Program-made: the position numbers and the translations under genes
From: Phocoena phocoena
Lineage: Eukaryota; Chordata; Mammalia; Artiodactyla; Phocoenidae
Assembly: GCF_963924675.1 (NCBI RefSeq)
Contig: NC_089230.1
Location: 1,217,001-1,281,000 of the forward strand
DNA length: 64,000 nt
Direction: 5' to 3'
Part shown: piece by piece, positions 33,793-45,132 of the stretch
How positions within the stretch are numbered: the stretch's first letter is position 1
How the letters are laid out: the number at the start of each line of letters is the position of its first letter
The notes under the pieces: model-generated
What the model was told of the DNA's origin: nothing
The model's database searches: none
What the model saw: only the letters and a program-made list of their open reading frames with translations

Positions 33793-33805
33793 CTACTTTT
33801 TTTTT

Positions 33806-34000
33806 CTTTTTCTATTTGTTTTGGAGAACTGTGTTTTGACCCATTAAAACACCTGCTCTAAAGCTGTGACCCAAGATGCATTAAATAGAGTTGATATTTG
33901 TTTAGCACTTCATAAACCCTTCATCATTTCATAACTGTTTATTAACTTTGCAGTTTTAGAGTTTACAGACTCATATACGTAAAAGAGCTGTGTGGGTTTT
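33806..34000. other. Short spacer, no clear feature
   Basis: A weak MIR-like stretch ('tttagcacttcataaaccct') is too diverged to call. Confidence 0.3.
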
Positions 34001-34019
34001 GTGTGTGTGTGTGTGTGTG
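34001..34019. repeat. (GT)n microsatellite
   Basis: Nine and a half uninterrupted GT units. Confidence 0.92.
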
Positions 34020-35929
34020 CTTTTTTTCAGAACCATTAATATTAGCTAGCAGACACTCTGTTCAAACTCCACTTTTGAAATTCCCTTTCGCGTACAATTC
34101 TATAACCTTCAACAAGTGAATAGAAGTGCGTCACCACCACTGTAGTCAGGATACAAAACAGAAACTTCACATTTTAAGAGTGGCTTTAGTCACAGATCCA
34201 CTGAACTGTTGAAAACAACTATATAAACAACTCTTATAATAACTATAAAGCACAGCTGTTATAAAAGCTTCCACATGAAATGCATAATACTATGTATGAG
34301 ATAAAACAAGGAAATAGAACTTAAGTAATGGATGCATGTTGTAATGACTAAGGTCAGATAATCTACAACATTACTACCTTCTGAAGGCACACTTCTTGCT
34401 CTAAAATAATTCAGCAAGCCCTAGATTCTAAAGATGTGGGATATTTCAAGTGAACAGCACTGAGTGGCTGATAATGGCCCAAGCTCACGCACTTCGTGAC
34501 AGTTCTTCACTGTATTCCCTCTGTTACTGTAAATGCAAGAGGTCTTTCTGCACTTGGTCAAGAGAAAGTGCCCGGAGCTCCCTTGGGTGAGTCTGAGGAA
34601 GGATGCTGTGGGCAGACGCAGAGCGATTCCCCAGGAGGCAAGACGCTGTGTGGCCCCAGAGCCGCGGACACAGCGGCCGAGCTCAGGACAGCGGAGCGCG
34701 CGTGTCTGGCGCTCACTCTCCTGGCGCAACGTGCTGAGTGTGCTCTGGAGTCGTGGGATGCTGGCTCTGCAGCCGCGATCCCCCCGGGTCCTGGCCTTGT
34801 GGACCCAGTCACGTGGCCTTGTGTCTCTGACCTCCCTGCCTATTCAGCTGCTGCTGTGATACCTCCCTGAGCACCTTGTTAGGTGGATAAAATGTGGCTG
34901 CAGATGTCAAGGAGCTGGCACGGACCTTGGACAGAACGCAGGTTCAATTTCACCAGTGGAGAAAGAGGCCGAGACCCTCCAGGGGCCTCTGGAAGCCGTC
35001 ACCATGCAGGGGGACCTCTCTGCCCCCTGCCCCCTCCCTGCAGCCACACTGGCCAGTTCTTGCTGCCCTTGACGTCCCACCTCAGGAGTCCCTCCGCGTG
35101 GGGAGCTCTTGCCCCAGGGACCCGCGTGGCTTGCTGCCGGGGCCATTCAGCTCTCTGCTCAGATGTCTGTCTGGAGAGCACCTTGGTGGAGCCCACTGTC
35201 CCCCATGCCCCGTGTCTTTCCCTGGCTTTATGTTTCTCATGGCGCCTGGGTTGAGGCTGGGTCCTGCTCATTCGACATCCTCACGTGTGTGTGCATAAAC
35301 GTGTGGGGTGGGAACACAGAAGGTCTCCGCTTTTCCCCACAGTGTAGCTTCCATAAATGTGGCCTGACCTTTAAAGCTCTCCCGGCCCATTATGAATATG
35401 AGGTTCATTCTTGCCCACCGGACTCCAAATAAACACCAGACAGGAGTTTGGAAAGCCTGGGGGCGCAGGGAGGCTTTGCAAGGACACGGTGGCGTTAGAT
35501 CTGACCTGGAAGCAGAGCTGGGCCCTGGGAAGGTGTTCGTGTGGTGGGGCTGTGGCCAGGTGAGCAAATATGGACAGACTCAGAGGCCTGACAACATGCA
35601 GAAGGTGCCTTCCTGAGCAGCGGATGGCCTGGGGCAGGTTGAGCCCACTCCCCGGGGACAGGATTCAGAGGAGAGCGAAGGGCAGAGGGTCAGTGAGGGG
35701 CCACCGTCCTGGGCATTTCATCCCAGGCCAGGCCCGTCTCTCCATCTGTGCTTGGTGCTGGGAGGCCCCATTGCTTCCCTCCTTGCTTTCATGTTGACGG
35801 AAAAGTTCCATGAGGGAATTCACATTTTATATCCCCTCAGTTGAATATCCCCCGCCTCGGAGCCTCTCTAACAATCAGGAAGGATGTACACCCACTTATA
35901 ACGTCCACCAAGAATTGGAGAATTGCTTA
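34020..35929. other. Single-copy-looking, GC- and CpG-rich in part
   Basis: 34600-34830 is the most CpG-dense stretch I noticed in the window (for example around 34670-34730, 'gcggagcgcgcgtgtctggc'). It is short and would need a CpG-ratio calculation to qualify as an island. 34960-35760 is GC-rich. Open frames of 100-134 codons overlap on both strands and look compositional. Confidence 0.4.
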
Positions 35930-37412
35930 GTATGAAAAGGGAAATTTTAAATTTACTTAAAATTTAAATTTACTTAAAAATAAATAAAAATGAAAACATA
36001 ACAAAGCTTATGAGACTCAGGAAAAGCAGTGCACCTGAGGAAATTCATAGCCACTATTAAAAAAGAAGAAAGATCTCAAACCAATAACCTAAACTTCCAC
36101 CATAAGTCACTGGACAAAATAGAGCAAACTAAACCTAAACTAAACATAAAACATGCAGAAACAGGAAATAACAAAGATCAGGGTGGAAATAAATGAAATA
36201 GAGAATAGGAAAACAATAGAGAAAAAATCAATAAAACCAGAAGTTTGTGCTTTAAAAAAATTAATAAAATTGACAAACCTGTAGCTAGACTAAGAAAAAG
36301 AAAAAAGAAAAAGTCTTAAATTGCTAAAATCATGAATGAATGAGGCAATCTAGCAACCCTACAAAATAAAAGGAAACCAAGGGGATACTATGAACATGCG
36401 GTGCAAACAAATCAGATAACTTAGATGAAATAACCCAATATCTAAAGAGATACAAACTGCAGAAACTTACTCAAGAAGGAACACAAAGTCTGAATAATCC
36501 TAACACAGAGGTTAAATCAGTAACAAGAATTTTTAAAAAAACTACCCAGAAAGAACAGCTCAGGCTCAGATGGCCTCACCACTGACCTCTACTGAGCATT
36601 TAAAGAAGAATTAATACAAACTCTTCCAGAAAATAAGAGAGGAGGGGGCACTTCTTGGGTTCTTCCTGAGGCCAATATTACCCTGAAATCAAAACTAGAC
36701 AAAGACATCACAACAAAAGAAAACTACTGGCCAGTATCCTTTATGAATACGAATGCAAAAACGCACACACAAAAAGTACTAAAAAATTGAATTCAGCAAT
36801 ATGTAAGAATTATATACCATGACCAAGTGGCATCAGTTCCGGGAATACAAGGTTAGTTCAACATCTGAAAGTTAATTGATGTAATGCATCATATCGATAG
36901 AATAAAAAACAAAAACCACATGATCGTGGCAATAGATGCAGAAAAAGCATTTGACAAAAATCCAACACTCTTTCATGACTTAAAAAAATAAAAACCACTC
37001 AAAATGCAGGGGATAGTATAAAACAACCTCAGCCTCATAAAGGGAATCCACGAAAGCCCCACAGGTAACAGCATACTTAGCGGTGAAAGTCTGGATGCTT
37101 TCACCCCAAGACCAGGAACATGACAGGTATGTCTGATGCACCACTTCTATTTTGTGCTAGAGGTTCTAGCCAGAGCAATTAAATGAATTTTAGTGGTTGT
37201 TTAGTCCTGCAGAAACATGTAAGGGAGCGGAAAAGGAAGATGATAGCTATAGAACTCGTGGTTTCCTTCTGTAATGACAAGAAAGTTCTAAAACTGACTG
37301 GAATGGTCACACAACTCTTTGAATGTAGTGAAAAACATTGAATTGTACACTTTAATTGGATGAATTGTATGACATGTGAGTTATATCTCAATAAACTATT
37401 TAAAAGTTCGTA
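35930..37412 (+). mobile_element. Sense L1, ORF2 (RT region) joined to 3' UTR, degenerate
   Basis: It begins with a 17-bp perfect tandem repeat (tttaaatttacttaaaa, 35946-35979) and ORF2-type text ('aaataaaaatgaaaacataa'). It proceeds through the reverse-transcriptase region ('ataccatgaccaagtggcat' at 36815, 'gcaatagatgcagaaaaagc' at 36930) to 'ctagaggttctagccagagc'. At about 37182 it jumps to an L1M 3' UTR ('gaattgtacactttaattgg', 'gagttatatctcaataaact'). The 3' part of ORF2 is deleted and stops are frequent. Confidence 0.8.
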
Positions 37413-37609
37413 TGAATCCTCACAGATTTCAACAACCCAGCTAAAGTGAATTCATGTGATGCTTTCCCATAAAAGATGTAGATCAGAGCACTGATGTGAA
37501 CAGGTGGTGGGATGCACCCTCTATAATTAACCTCTATCGCGGCGTGGTTCTCTCTCCCCATCTCATTACCCTTGCTCCTTCATCGGCACTTCCTGGGGCC
37601 ACATCTCAC

Positions 37610-37700
37610 AAAAATGACTGTACCCAAGTATTGTCTTGCCATTGTGCCTTGCACATAGTAGGTGTTTATCAATGTTTGTTGGACAGAGGGATGAAGCAGG
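37610..37700 (+). mobile_element. L2/MIR 3' end fragment, sense
   Basis: 'ttgccttgcacatagtaggt' and 'gtttatcaatgtttgttgga' match the L2-type 3' terminus (cctggcacatagtaggcgctcaataaatgtttgttgaa-like). Confidence 0.6.
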
Positions 37701-37883
37701 ACAGCATTTCTGATGTTCTTACAGCCTCAGGGGCTCTAGCAGGAAGCACCTTGGAACCAGCCATAGTTAGCCTCAACCTAACACTGCACCATGTGACGAT
37801 TCGTGTATTTTTTTGTTTCTATTCTGCTATGACCAGCTGACTCTGATTTCAGACTTGCTTCTGATTAGCTCTTGTGTCTGTTG

Positions 37884-38510
37884 ACTGACAAAAAAATGCA
37901 CAACATAAGTTGAGAGTTATGTTTTATTTGGCAGACTTTCTTAGGACTTCAAGCCCAGAAGACAGCTCTGAGGGTTGGCTGAGAAGAGGCAACGGGGGGA
38001 GCCAGGATATAGAGGAGATTTTACAGCAAAGACCAGGTAGTCAGAACATCAAAGGATTACTGTTAATTAGAGAAAACCAGACATCTCAAGGTAAGGAATT
38101 CAGCGCTTTTCTATGTATGGGAAGATGCGAGAGTTTGGCTCATTGAAATCATTGCTTTGATATGCACCTCAGCTACCTGGGGCCCATATCCTGTGTTTTC
38201 TCATCCTGAGTTTCCTCAGGGGCACTGTCAGGGTGCTATAACGTGCTGGCTTGATAGCTGCGACATCCTTAGTTTACTGATACGGCAGGTGACTTTTTAG
38301 TTCTCAGGTCTATCCCCAAACGGTTTCTACTTACTGTCTTCTGTGTACGTCTCCCCTGTACTGCTGACTCTTGATAGGTTCTTTCACTCAAAAGTCCTGA
38401 AAAAGAAGGATGGGTGAACCTCCCCACCGTGCAGATTGAGCACCACTGTGTGTAGAGTTCTGTCATCAGGACATTGCATGGGCCACTGGTCAAACCCGAA
38501 CCCAGGCAAA
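37884..38510 (-). mobile_element. Solitary ERV LTR, BTLTR1-like, antisense
   Basis: Its left end, 'ttgactgacaaaaaaatgca' then 'caacataagttgagagttat' and 'gttttatttggcagactttc', is the reverse complement of the R/U5 end seen in the sense LTRs at 9.6 and 10.3 kb, including AATAAAAC. The sequence to the right fits the LTR body. No retroviral coding sequence adjoins. The right boundary is not resolved and may reach about 38.8 kb. Confidence 0.66.
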
Positions 38511-40654
38511 GCAGCTGTGGTCAGGGGAGGGGTCAGGGGAGAGGCATGTGGATAGATTGATCAGGATCGCCTAGAGAAGTGTTTTAGTCCCAGTGGCTGT
38601 TCTGAGGCAGGAATCTTGCCTGCACTTGGCAGAAATCCTGATAATACATCTAGGATGGAAACGGGTTAGATGTGGGGTAGATCAGACACACTACTGGGAA
38701 ACACCACGGTCTCGCTAAGTCTCACGTACTCCATCTACCAGCACAGTAAAATCTATTGGTCTGGGTGAAGCGCCTTTTGAGGTTCTAAATGCATTCAATT
38801 AACTTGTGTTTCTTTTCCTTCCTGCCCTTCTGGAGCCCATCAACGAGTGAACTAGAAGGAGAGAATGTCAAGGGCTCAGCCTCTTGCCATTCACATCTTA
38901 TCTAGAGACAGAAACTACTAGAAGTCTTATAAAATATCCTCCAGATTTCTCATTTTCTGCATTTTCACAGGAGATTTGGATAACAGCCGATATTTAGAAT
39001 GCATATATGGCCAAATACCTGTTAATGTTCATCCCAGATTTGACATAAGAGGATGTACAAGCGAGCATAATATCTGAGGTCAAATATCAGTGCTTTCAAC
39101 ATAGCCAGATGTTCATATAAACCATGTCTTCAGTGTATTATTTAGACTTGATTTATAATAATATATCCTCTAATTTATATATGACTAATCATATTAATTT
39201 GTTAAGAACTATTTTGATGTGTCATGTTGTATTTCTTTCACTTTCACACTTGTTCTAACAAAAGACCTGAATTCTAAAGTCAGTGACCAACGGTTATGAT
39301 TTATGCTTACAGAAGAAACTTCAAGAAGGAGATTCGAAGAAAATATCATATGAACATTTTCTCAGGTCTTTTCTCTCAACGTGAATGTTGAATATCAGTT
39401 TGCTTTCTTCCTCTGGGAGTAGGATCCAAGCATCTTTCAAAATAAAATGCCACCCTGGGACATGCCGCTCCCAACCTTCTCACAGCGTCACAGCTGCATC
39501 GCGTGCGAAGCAGCATCGTGAAGAAGGCCAGTGCTTCACAAACTTTAATGTGTGATGAGTTTTGAAGCTCAGAGTCTCACGACGTAGTCTGGAGTGGGTG
39601 CGCAGATTCCGTATCTAACAAGCTCCCAGGAGCCACTGGTCCCCCTGTCGTACTTCGAGTACAAGATTCTAGAGGGCAAGTTGTGTTCTGGTCTGCAGTT
39701 GGTCCTGATTCTGCAGAAGGACACCCGCTGGCACCGTCGGCCCGAGTTCTGCCATCTTCAGGGAACACGATTTTAGGGCTTTATCTCACAGAGGAAAACA
39801 CACCCATACGTAGCAAAGCTTGTTTGGATTATAGACACCATACTCACTGTTGGCCAGACAACTGGAACCCTCCAGATCGTCCAGTCATTAGGGCTTTGTG
39901 CCCCTAGAAAACTCCAAACCATTCCCATAAAGACTGGTTCTCACAGTGATTCTCTACAAGCCATGGTGACAATGATCGGTTCCTGAGAGGTGGGGAAGGA
40001 AGCCATCACACACACAGGGAAGCATCTAGCCAGTAAGAATGAATAAAAATCAGTTATTGGAAAAACAGAGAGCTGAGAGCAAGCTTTCTGCTCATCGTGT
40101 GAGCTGTGGTGTGCCTCGCCTTCCTGCTCTCCTGGTGGCATCTCTCCACTTCAGCCGTCAAAACCAGCGATGTTTCTGGCTTGTGTTCTGGGAACAACGC
40201 TGTGAAGGCAGACTCATGCCTTTTCTACCCGATGTGAGACTAGTTGGCTTTAAAGAACTATTACAGCTCTGCAGAGTCTCATACCTATCTGACTAGACCC
40301 CGCTGTTCACGTATGGAAATACATACAGCACATTCTCAGAACCCCTGTTAACCACTTGTCTACCAGATAATCCCATTAAAAGTGGGATTTTCTGGAGGCA
40401 CACAGCTGGTAATATTAGGACCACGATCTAGATCCTTTTTGAAATGGGTGAAAGTATACATACACTCATAAATTCGGGGGTAACTAGCTTTCACCATAAA
40501 ATGCTTTTACTCTACCTCTACTTTAAAGGTTTCATCCCTTTAAAAAACTCAACAGGTACCAGTAATTTAGGGCAGAATCTGTTCATTTTTGACCACAGAT
40601 TATCTTCATCTTCTTATTTTACATAAAAGTGTAAGAGTCTAATGGCAAAGCAGA
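38511..40654. other. Single-copy-looking segment
   Basis: A possible antisense MIR core at about 40390-40440 ('ggcacacagctggtaatatt') is too short to call firmly. No gene evidence. Confidence 0.4.
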
Positions 40655-40678
40655 ACACACACACACACACACACACAC
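40655..40678. repeat. (AC)n microsatellite
   Basis: Twelve uninterrupted AC units. Confidence 0.93.
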
Positions 40679-43600
40679 GAGCTGGGCTTTTACCACATAA
40701 ATAAAAGTCATTATAATTATAAAAATGTGGTCAATGTACTTAATCCATCTGTTGAAGAGCTTGTAAGTATTATTTTGCTCTCACTGAGCGGGCAGTCAGC
40801 TCCTTTTCCTCAGAAATCACCAAAATGTAGCTCAAGGCTGGCGTTCCGCTAACACTAATCACTGAAAAAAAGAATTGCATAGTGAAGAATTCTGTTTCCT
40901 CCAATCATTCATAGATGCCTGAAATTACATAAATGTGCGGCCTCTGCCAAGAAAGAGCAGGCTTACAGGCCAACTACACCTGGGCTAAGACGGCGGAGAA
41001 GGAAAGCTCCTCGGTTACTTTCCGCCACGCAGTGTTGATCTACTCCTTATTCTCTTACAGATCAGGTCCTACATTCGCTCAACTTTCTCTTATATGTACT
41101 GACTTTGCATTCTTCAAATAACTTGTCAGCTCCCACGGATGTCTGATAAGTTCTAGCAGAGAGGGGTGTTCGTATCTCAGCTCGGTGAACCTGGGCCCAA
41201 TCGCATCTTATTAAGTCTCCCAGCCCTTCAAACATTTTGTACTCAGACCCTGGCCGAGCATATTCTCCCCTGATGAGTGAGCCCCTGTGTGTTCTACAGA
41301 AAATGCAATCCATGTGCTTCCCACGCATTTGCACTGGGCTCATCAAATTGTTTTCTTAGGGCTCTTTGACATCTAAGAAGTCATTTCGGCCTTTCTTCTT
41401 AGCCCTCTGGTCCCCACCAACAGCAGTAGCAAAAGGCTCTGAGTCTGATTTTCATCTCAGAAACCACATATGGTCTTAAGGAACTTCAAATCCAAAAGGG
41501 GAAAAGAAACCTCTCCTCTTAATATTGGAAATTCTTATATCCAGTTTTAAGAAAGGGTGTGGAAACCATGTGAAAAAAATGCTGTATATTCAAGTATTTT
41601 GTTTGATCAAGTGCTCCTTTACATTGGATGGTTTATTCAGAGTAAATATCAAATGGTATTAAGTAATTTTTTAAAGTGAAAACACACAAAATATCAAAAG
41701 TTTTCAGAAACAAAATGAACATGAGGAATATCTTGGTGGATATTAAGAGAGATGAAATTATAAAAACATACCCAAAAGAAAGTGGTCAACTCTGAGTCAC
41801 GTAAACAGGGCGACTTCCGTTGCATCCTCTCCAGTTCAATCCTGGCCAGGGCTTTGTGTCCACCCATGGGTGTTAGGTGTGAAGCGCCATCCAAACCTAC
41901 AACGAAAGCATTGACATTTATCTGAGGCCAAGGCAAGCGCTTGACAAATTCAGCCAAGTTCAACCTCATTTCTGCGCTGGGCATTTGGGTAGTTTAATTG
42001 TCAGGTTCAAGATGTTTTAGCTGTTTCCAGCATCCTTCCAGAAACGGAACACTGAGCTGGGTGATGGACACAGAGACAGCAGGATCCCTGAGCGAGCCGA
42101 CCCCACCATTCCCCAGGCCCCTGTGTGAGCCTCATGGGAGGACATGGGCCCTGAATCCCCTTCTCCTCCCAGGAACACTCCAGGCACCGCGCATCAACAG
42201 AGGGATACTTCCAAATAAGCTTTCCGGTGTGGTCTCAGCTCCACGAGGACCAGGCGTGGCCTCCCCAGGCCAGAGGACTCATTCCGACTGTTGGCCTCCT
42301 GGGCTTTTAACTTTTAAATGTCCTAGGAGAATGCATAACAGGTTCACAAAACCACATTTCACTTTTTTCCTGAATAACCATCTTGTCGCATGAAGGGATT
42401 TAAATTTAACTCATTGAAGAACTGTGGAGGCAAGAAGACAGATTATTTTCTTCTTTCATTGCTAATTATTCCCCCAAAATGTGTCTCTATAGCTGCTACA
42501 TTTCTTCTGAGTTTTGAGGGTCAAGAGAAATGACCTTTGTCTTGGAAAATGTTTTCTCATTAGTGAATCACACTAAGTCATGCTCCATCCTGTGAAACAC
42601 TTCAAAACGCAGCCGGGAATAAATATTCTGACATCCCGGCGTTCCAGAGACGGGGGAGCCTTTCAAAAGGGATGCTAGCTGTATTCAGTTTAAACTCTGC
42701 ATTTAAAAAGAGTCAGGTTTTGCACTTGTTGTTAAGAGCTTTTATAATTTGTCCCAAACGTGTCGTGTGTGTAAACTGTGTTTCTAGTGCAGTCAGAGTC
42801 GTTGAGATCTGGACCGTGTCCTCCGAGACTGAAGGGCAGGAGTGGTTGCCGGCCATTCCCCTGCCAGAAAGCACCTCCACCAGAAGCGTGTCCCCGCAGG
42901 TGGGACTGGCCCAGAGGGACCTTCCCCAGAGGCCCTCCCTCCCAAGCAGTCCCCAGCCTGTCCCGCCACCATCCGGACGCCCTGGCATCCCGGGCCACCT
43001 GCACCAGGCCGCTGGCCGTTGGATCACAGTGTCCCTGCACTTGCCACAAAGCCTCCTGCGTTTCCTCTGCAATGAGTCAGCGGCAAACCTGGTCTTGAGA
43101 ATAACCTGTGGCCCTTGCTCAGGTGGCCTACGTGCTCCGGGATACTTCTTCTAGGAGCATTTACAGCTCAACAGAAGAATTCTATCATTTATTTTGTTCT
43201 GATTATGAAATAGATACATATTTATCATACAAATTAGTCCATTAAGTTTGAGGAGAAAATTTCCTTTCATCTCAGCCCCCTGTGATCCCGGCTTAGTGCC
43301 ATGTGTGTATTACATATGCATTTATATAAAATGTACGTTTACATTTTACATGCATACAGCTCTGCCTTCTTTCTGCAGCTCAAAGGATACTATAGCTGAA
43401 GGAGCTCCCAGCCAGGGTCCTGGGTTGTCAGCTTGTCACTCCCCATCACCCCGTCTGCCGTTGGCCTTGACACGGAGGCTGGAATCAAGAAGGAGAACAC
43501 GGCGGGAAGTGAGGCCTGGGACTGTCCTTCCCACACCAAGCCCTCTAAGTACCCAGGATGAAGGGATCAGAGGGAAGGAAAAGTCCCCCTACCCACAGAG

Positions 43601-43689
43601 ACTGAGGGACAGAGAAGCAGCAGCCTGCCCTCCTTCAAGCTAGAGAGAATCCCCATTAGCCTTGGGGCACTGTGCTAGGCGGAAGGCCA
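40679..43689. other. Single-copy-looking segment
   Basis: No repeat recognised. 42780-43110 is GC-rich with moderate CpG and overlapping open frames on both strands (119 and 160 codons). The minus-strand frame at 41694-41984 (96 codons) has a balanced composition, but no domain or clear splice context. Confidence 0.42.
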
Positions 43690-45088
43690 GGATTCATTCA
43701 TATGTTTTCTATTCTCTTGGGACTATATATATATACCAAGGAGGGAAATTGTTGAGTCATATGGTAAATCTATGATTAATTTCTGAGCAACTGTCCAACT
43801 GTCTTAAATAGAGACTGCATCATTTTACATTCCCATCAGCAACGTATGAGCTCCAATTTCTCCACATCCTTGCCAACCCTCGTTATTTTTCTTCTTCTTT
43901 AATTATAGCCATCCTAGTGATGTAATATCTTACAGTGGTTTTGATTTGCATTTAATGACTAATGATGTTGAGTTTCTTTTCATGAGCTTATTGGCCATTT
44001 GTGTATGTTTTTTGAAGCAATATCTATTCAAGTCCTTTGAACTATTTTCATTGGATCTCTTTATTTTTATTGTTGACTTGAAAGAGTTTTTCTCATATAT
44101 TCTGGATACTAGACCCTCATCAGATAGGTGAATAGCAAATATTTTCTCCCACTGTGTGGGTTATCTTTTCATTTTCTTGATATTGTCCTTTGAAGCACAA
44201 CGTTTTTAATTTTGATGGGGTCCAATTTATTTTTTTCTTTGTTGCTTGTGCTTTTGATATCATATCTAAGAAACTGTTGCCTAATCCAAGATTTTAAAAA
44301 TATATCTCCAAGTTTTCTTCCAAGAGTTTTATAATTTTACCTCTTACATTTATGTCTTTGATCAATTTTAAGTTAACTTTATATATGGTGTGAAAAGTGG
44401 CCCAACTTCATTCACGTGCACATGGATATTCAATTACCTCAGCACAATTTGTTGAAAAGACTATTTTCCGCCAATGAACAGTCTTGACATTGTTGTTGAA
44501 AATCAATTTGCCTTAGATATATGGGTTTATTTCTGGACTCTTGACTCTATTCTATTGATCTATATGTCTAAGTTCATGCAGGTACCACACTGTCTTGATT
44601 ATTGTAGCTTTATAATAAGTTTTGGAATTGGGAAGTGTGAGTACTCTGAGTTAGTTCTTTTTAAATATTGTTTTGGCTATTCTGGGTCTCTTTAATTTCC
44701 ACATTAAATTTATAATTGACTTGTACACTTATGTAAAAAAAAAGGCAGCTGGAATTTTGATATGTATTGCATTGAATCTGTAGATCAGTTTGGGGATTGT
44801 TATCTTCTTAAAAAGATTAAGCCTTCCAATCCATGAACATGGGATGTCTTTTCATTTAAGTTTTAAACTTTTCTTTCAAAAATGTTTTGTAGAATTCAAT
44901 ATACAAGTCTTGCACTTCTTTGGTTAAATATTTTCCTAAGTATTTTATTCTTTTTAATGCTATTTTAAATATAACTGTTCTCTTAATTTCACAATTCTGG
45001 TTTATCATTTCTAGTGTATACAAATACAACCAACATATATATTTCTCTTGTAACCTGTCACTTTGCTGAACTTATTTATTAGCTCTCA

Positions 45089-45132
<44 letters not shown>

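Noticed and set aside
34496..35298. Overlapping 100-134 codon frames on both strands
   Set aside because: High GC removes stop codons; frames overlap on opposite strands and encode P/S/R-rich peptides without domains.
41694..41984. 96-codon minus-strand frame with balanced composition
   Set aside because: No recognised domain, no clear splice sites and no neighbouring exon; length is within chance expectation.
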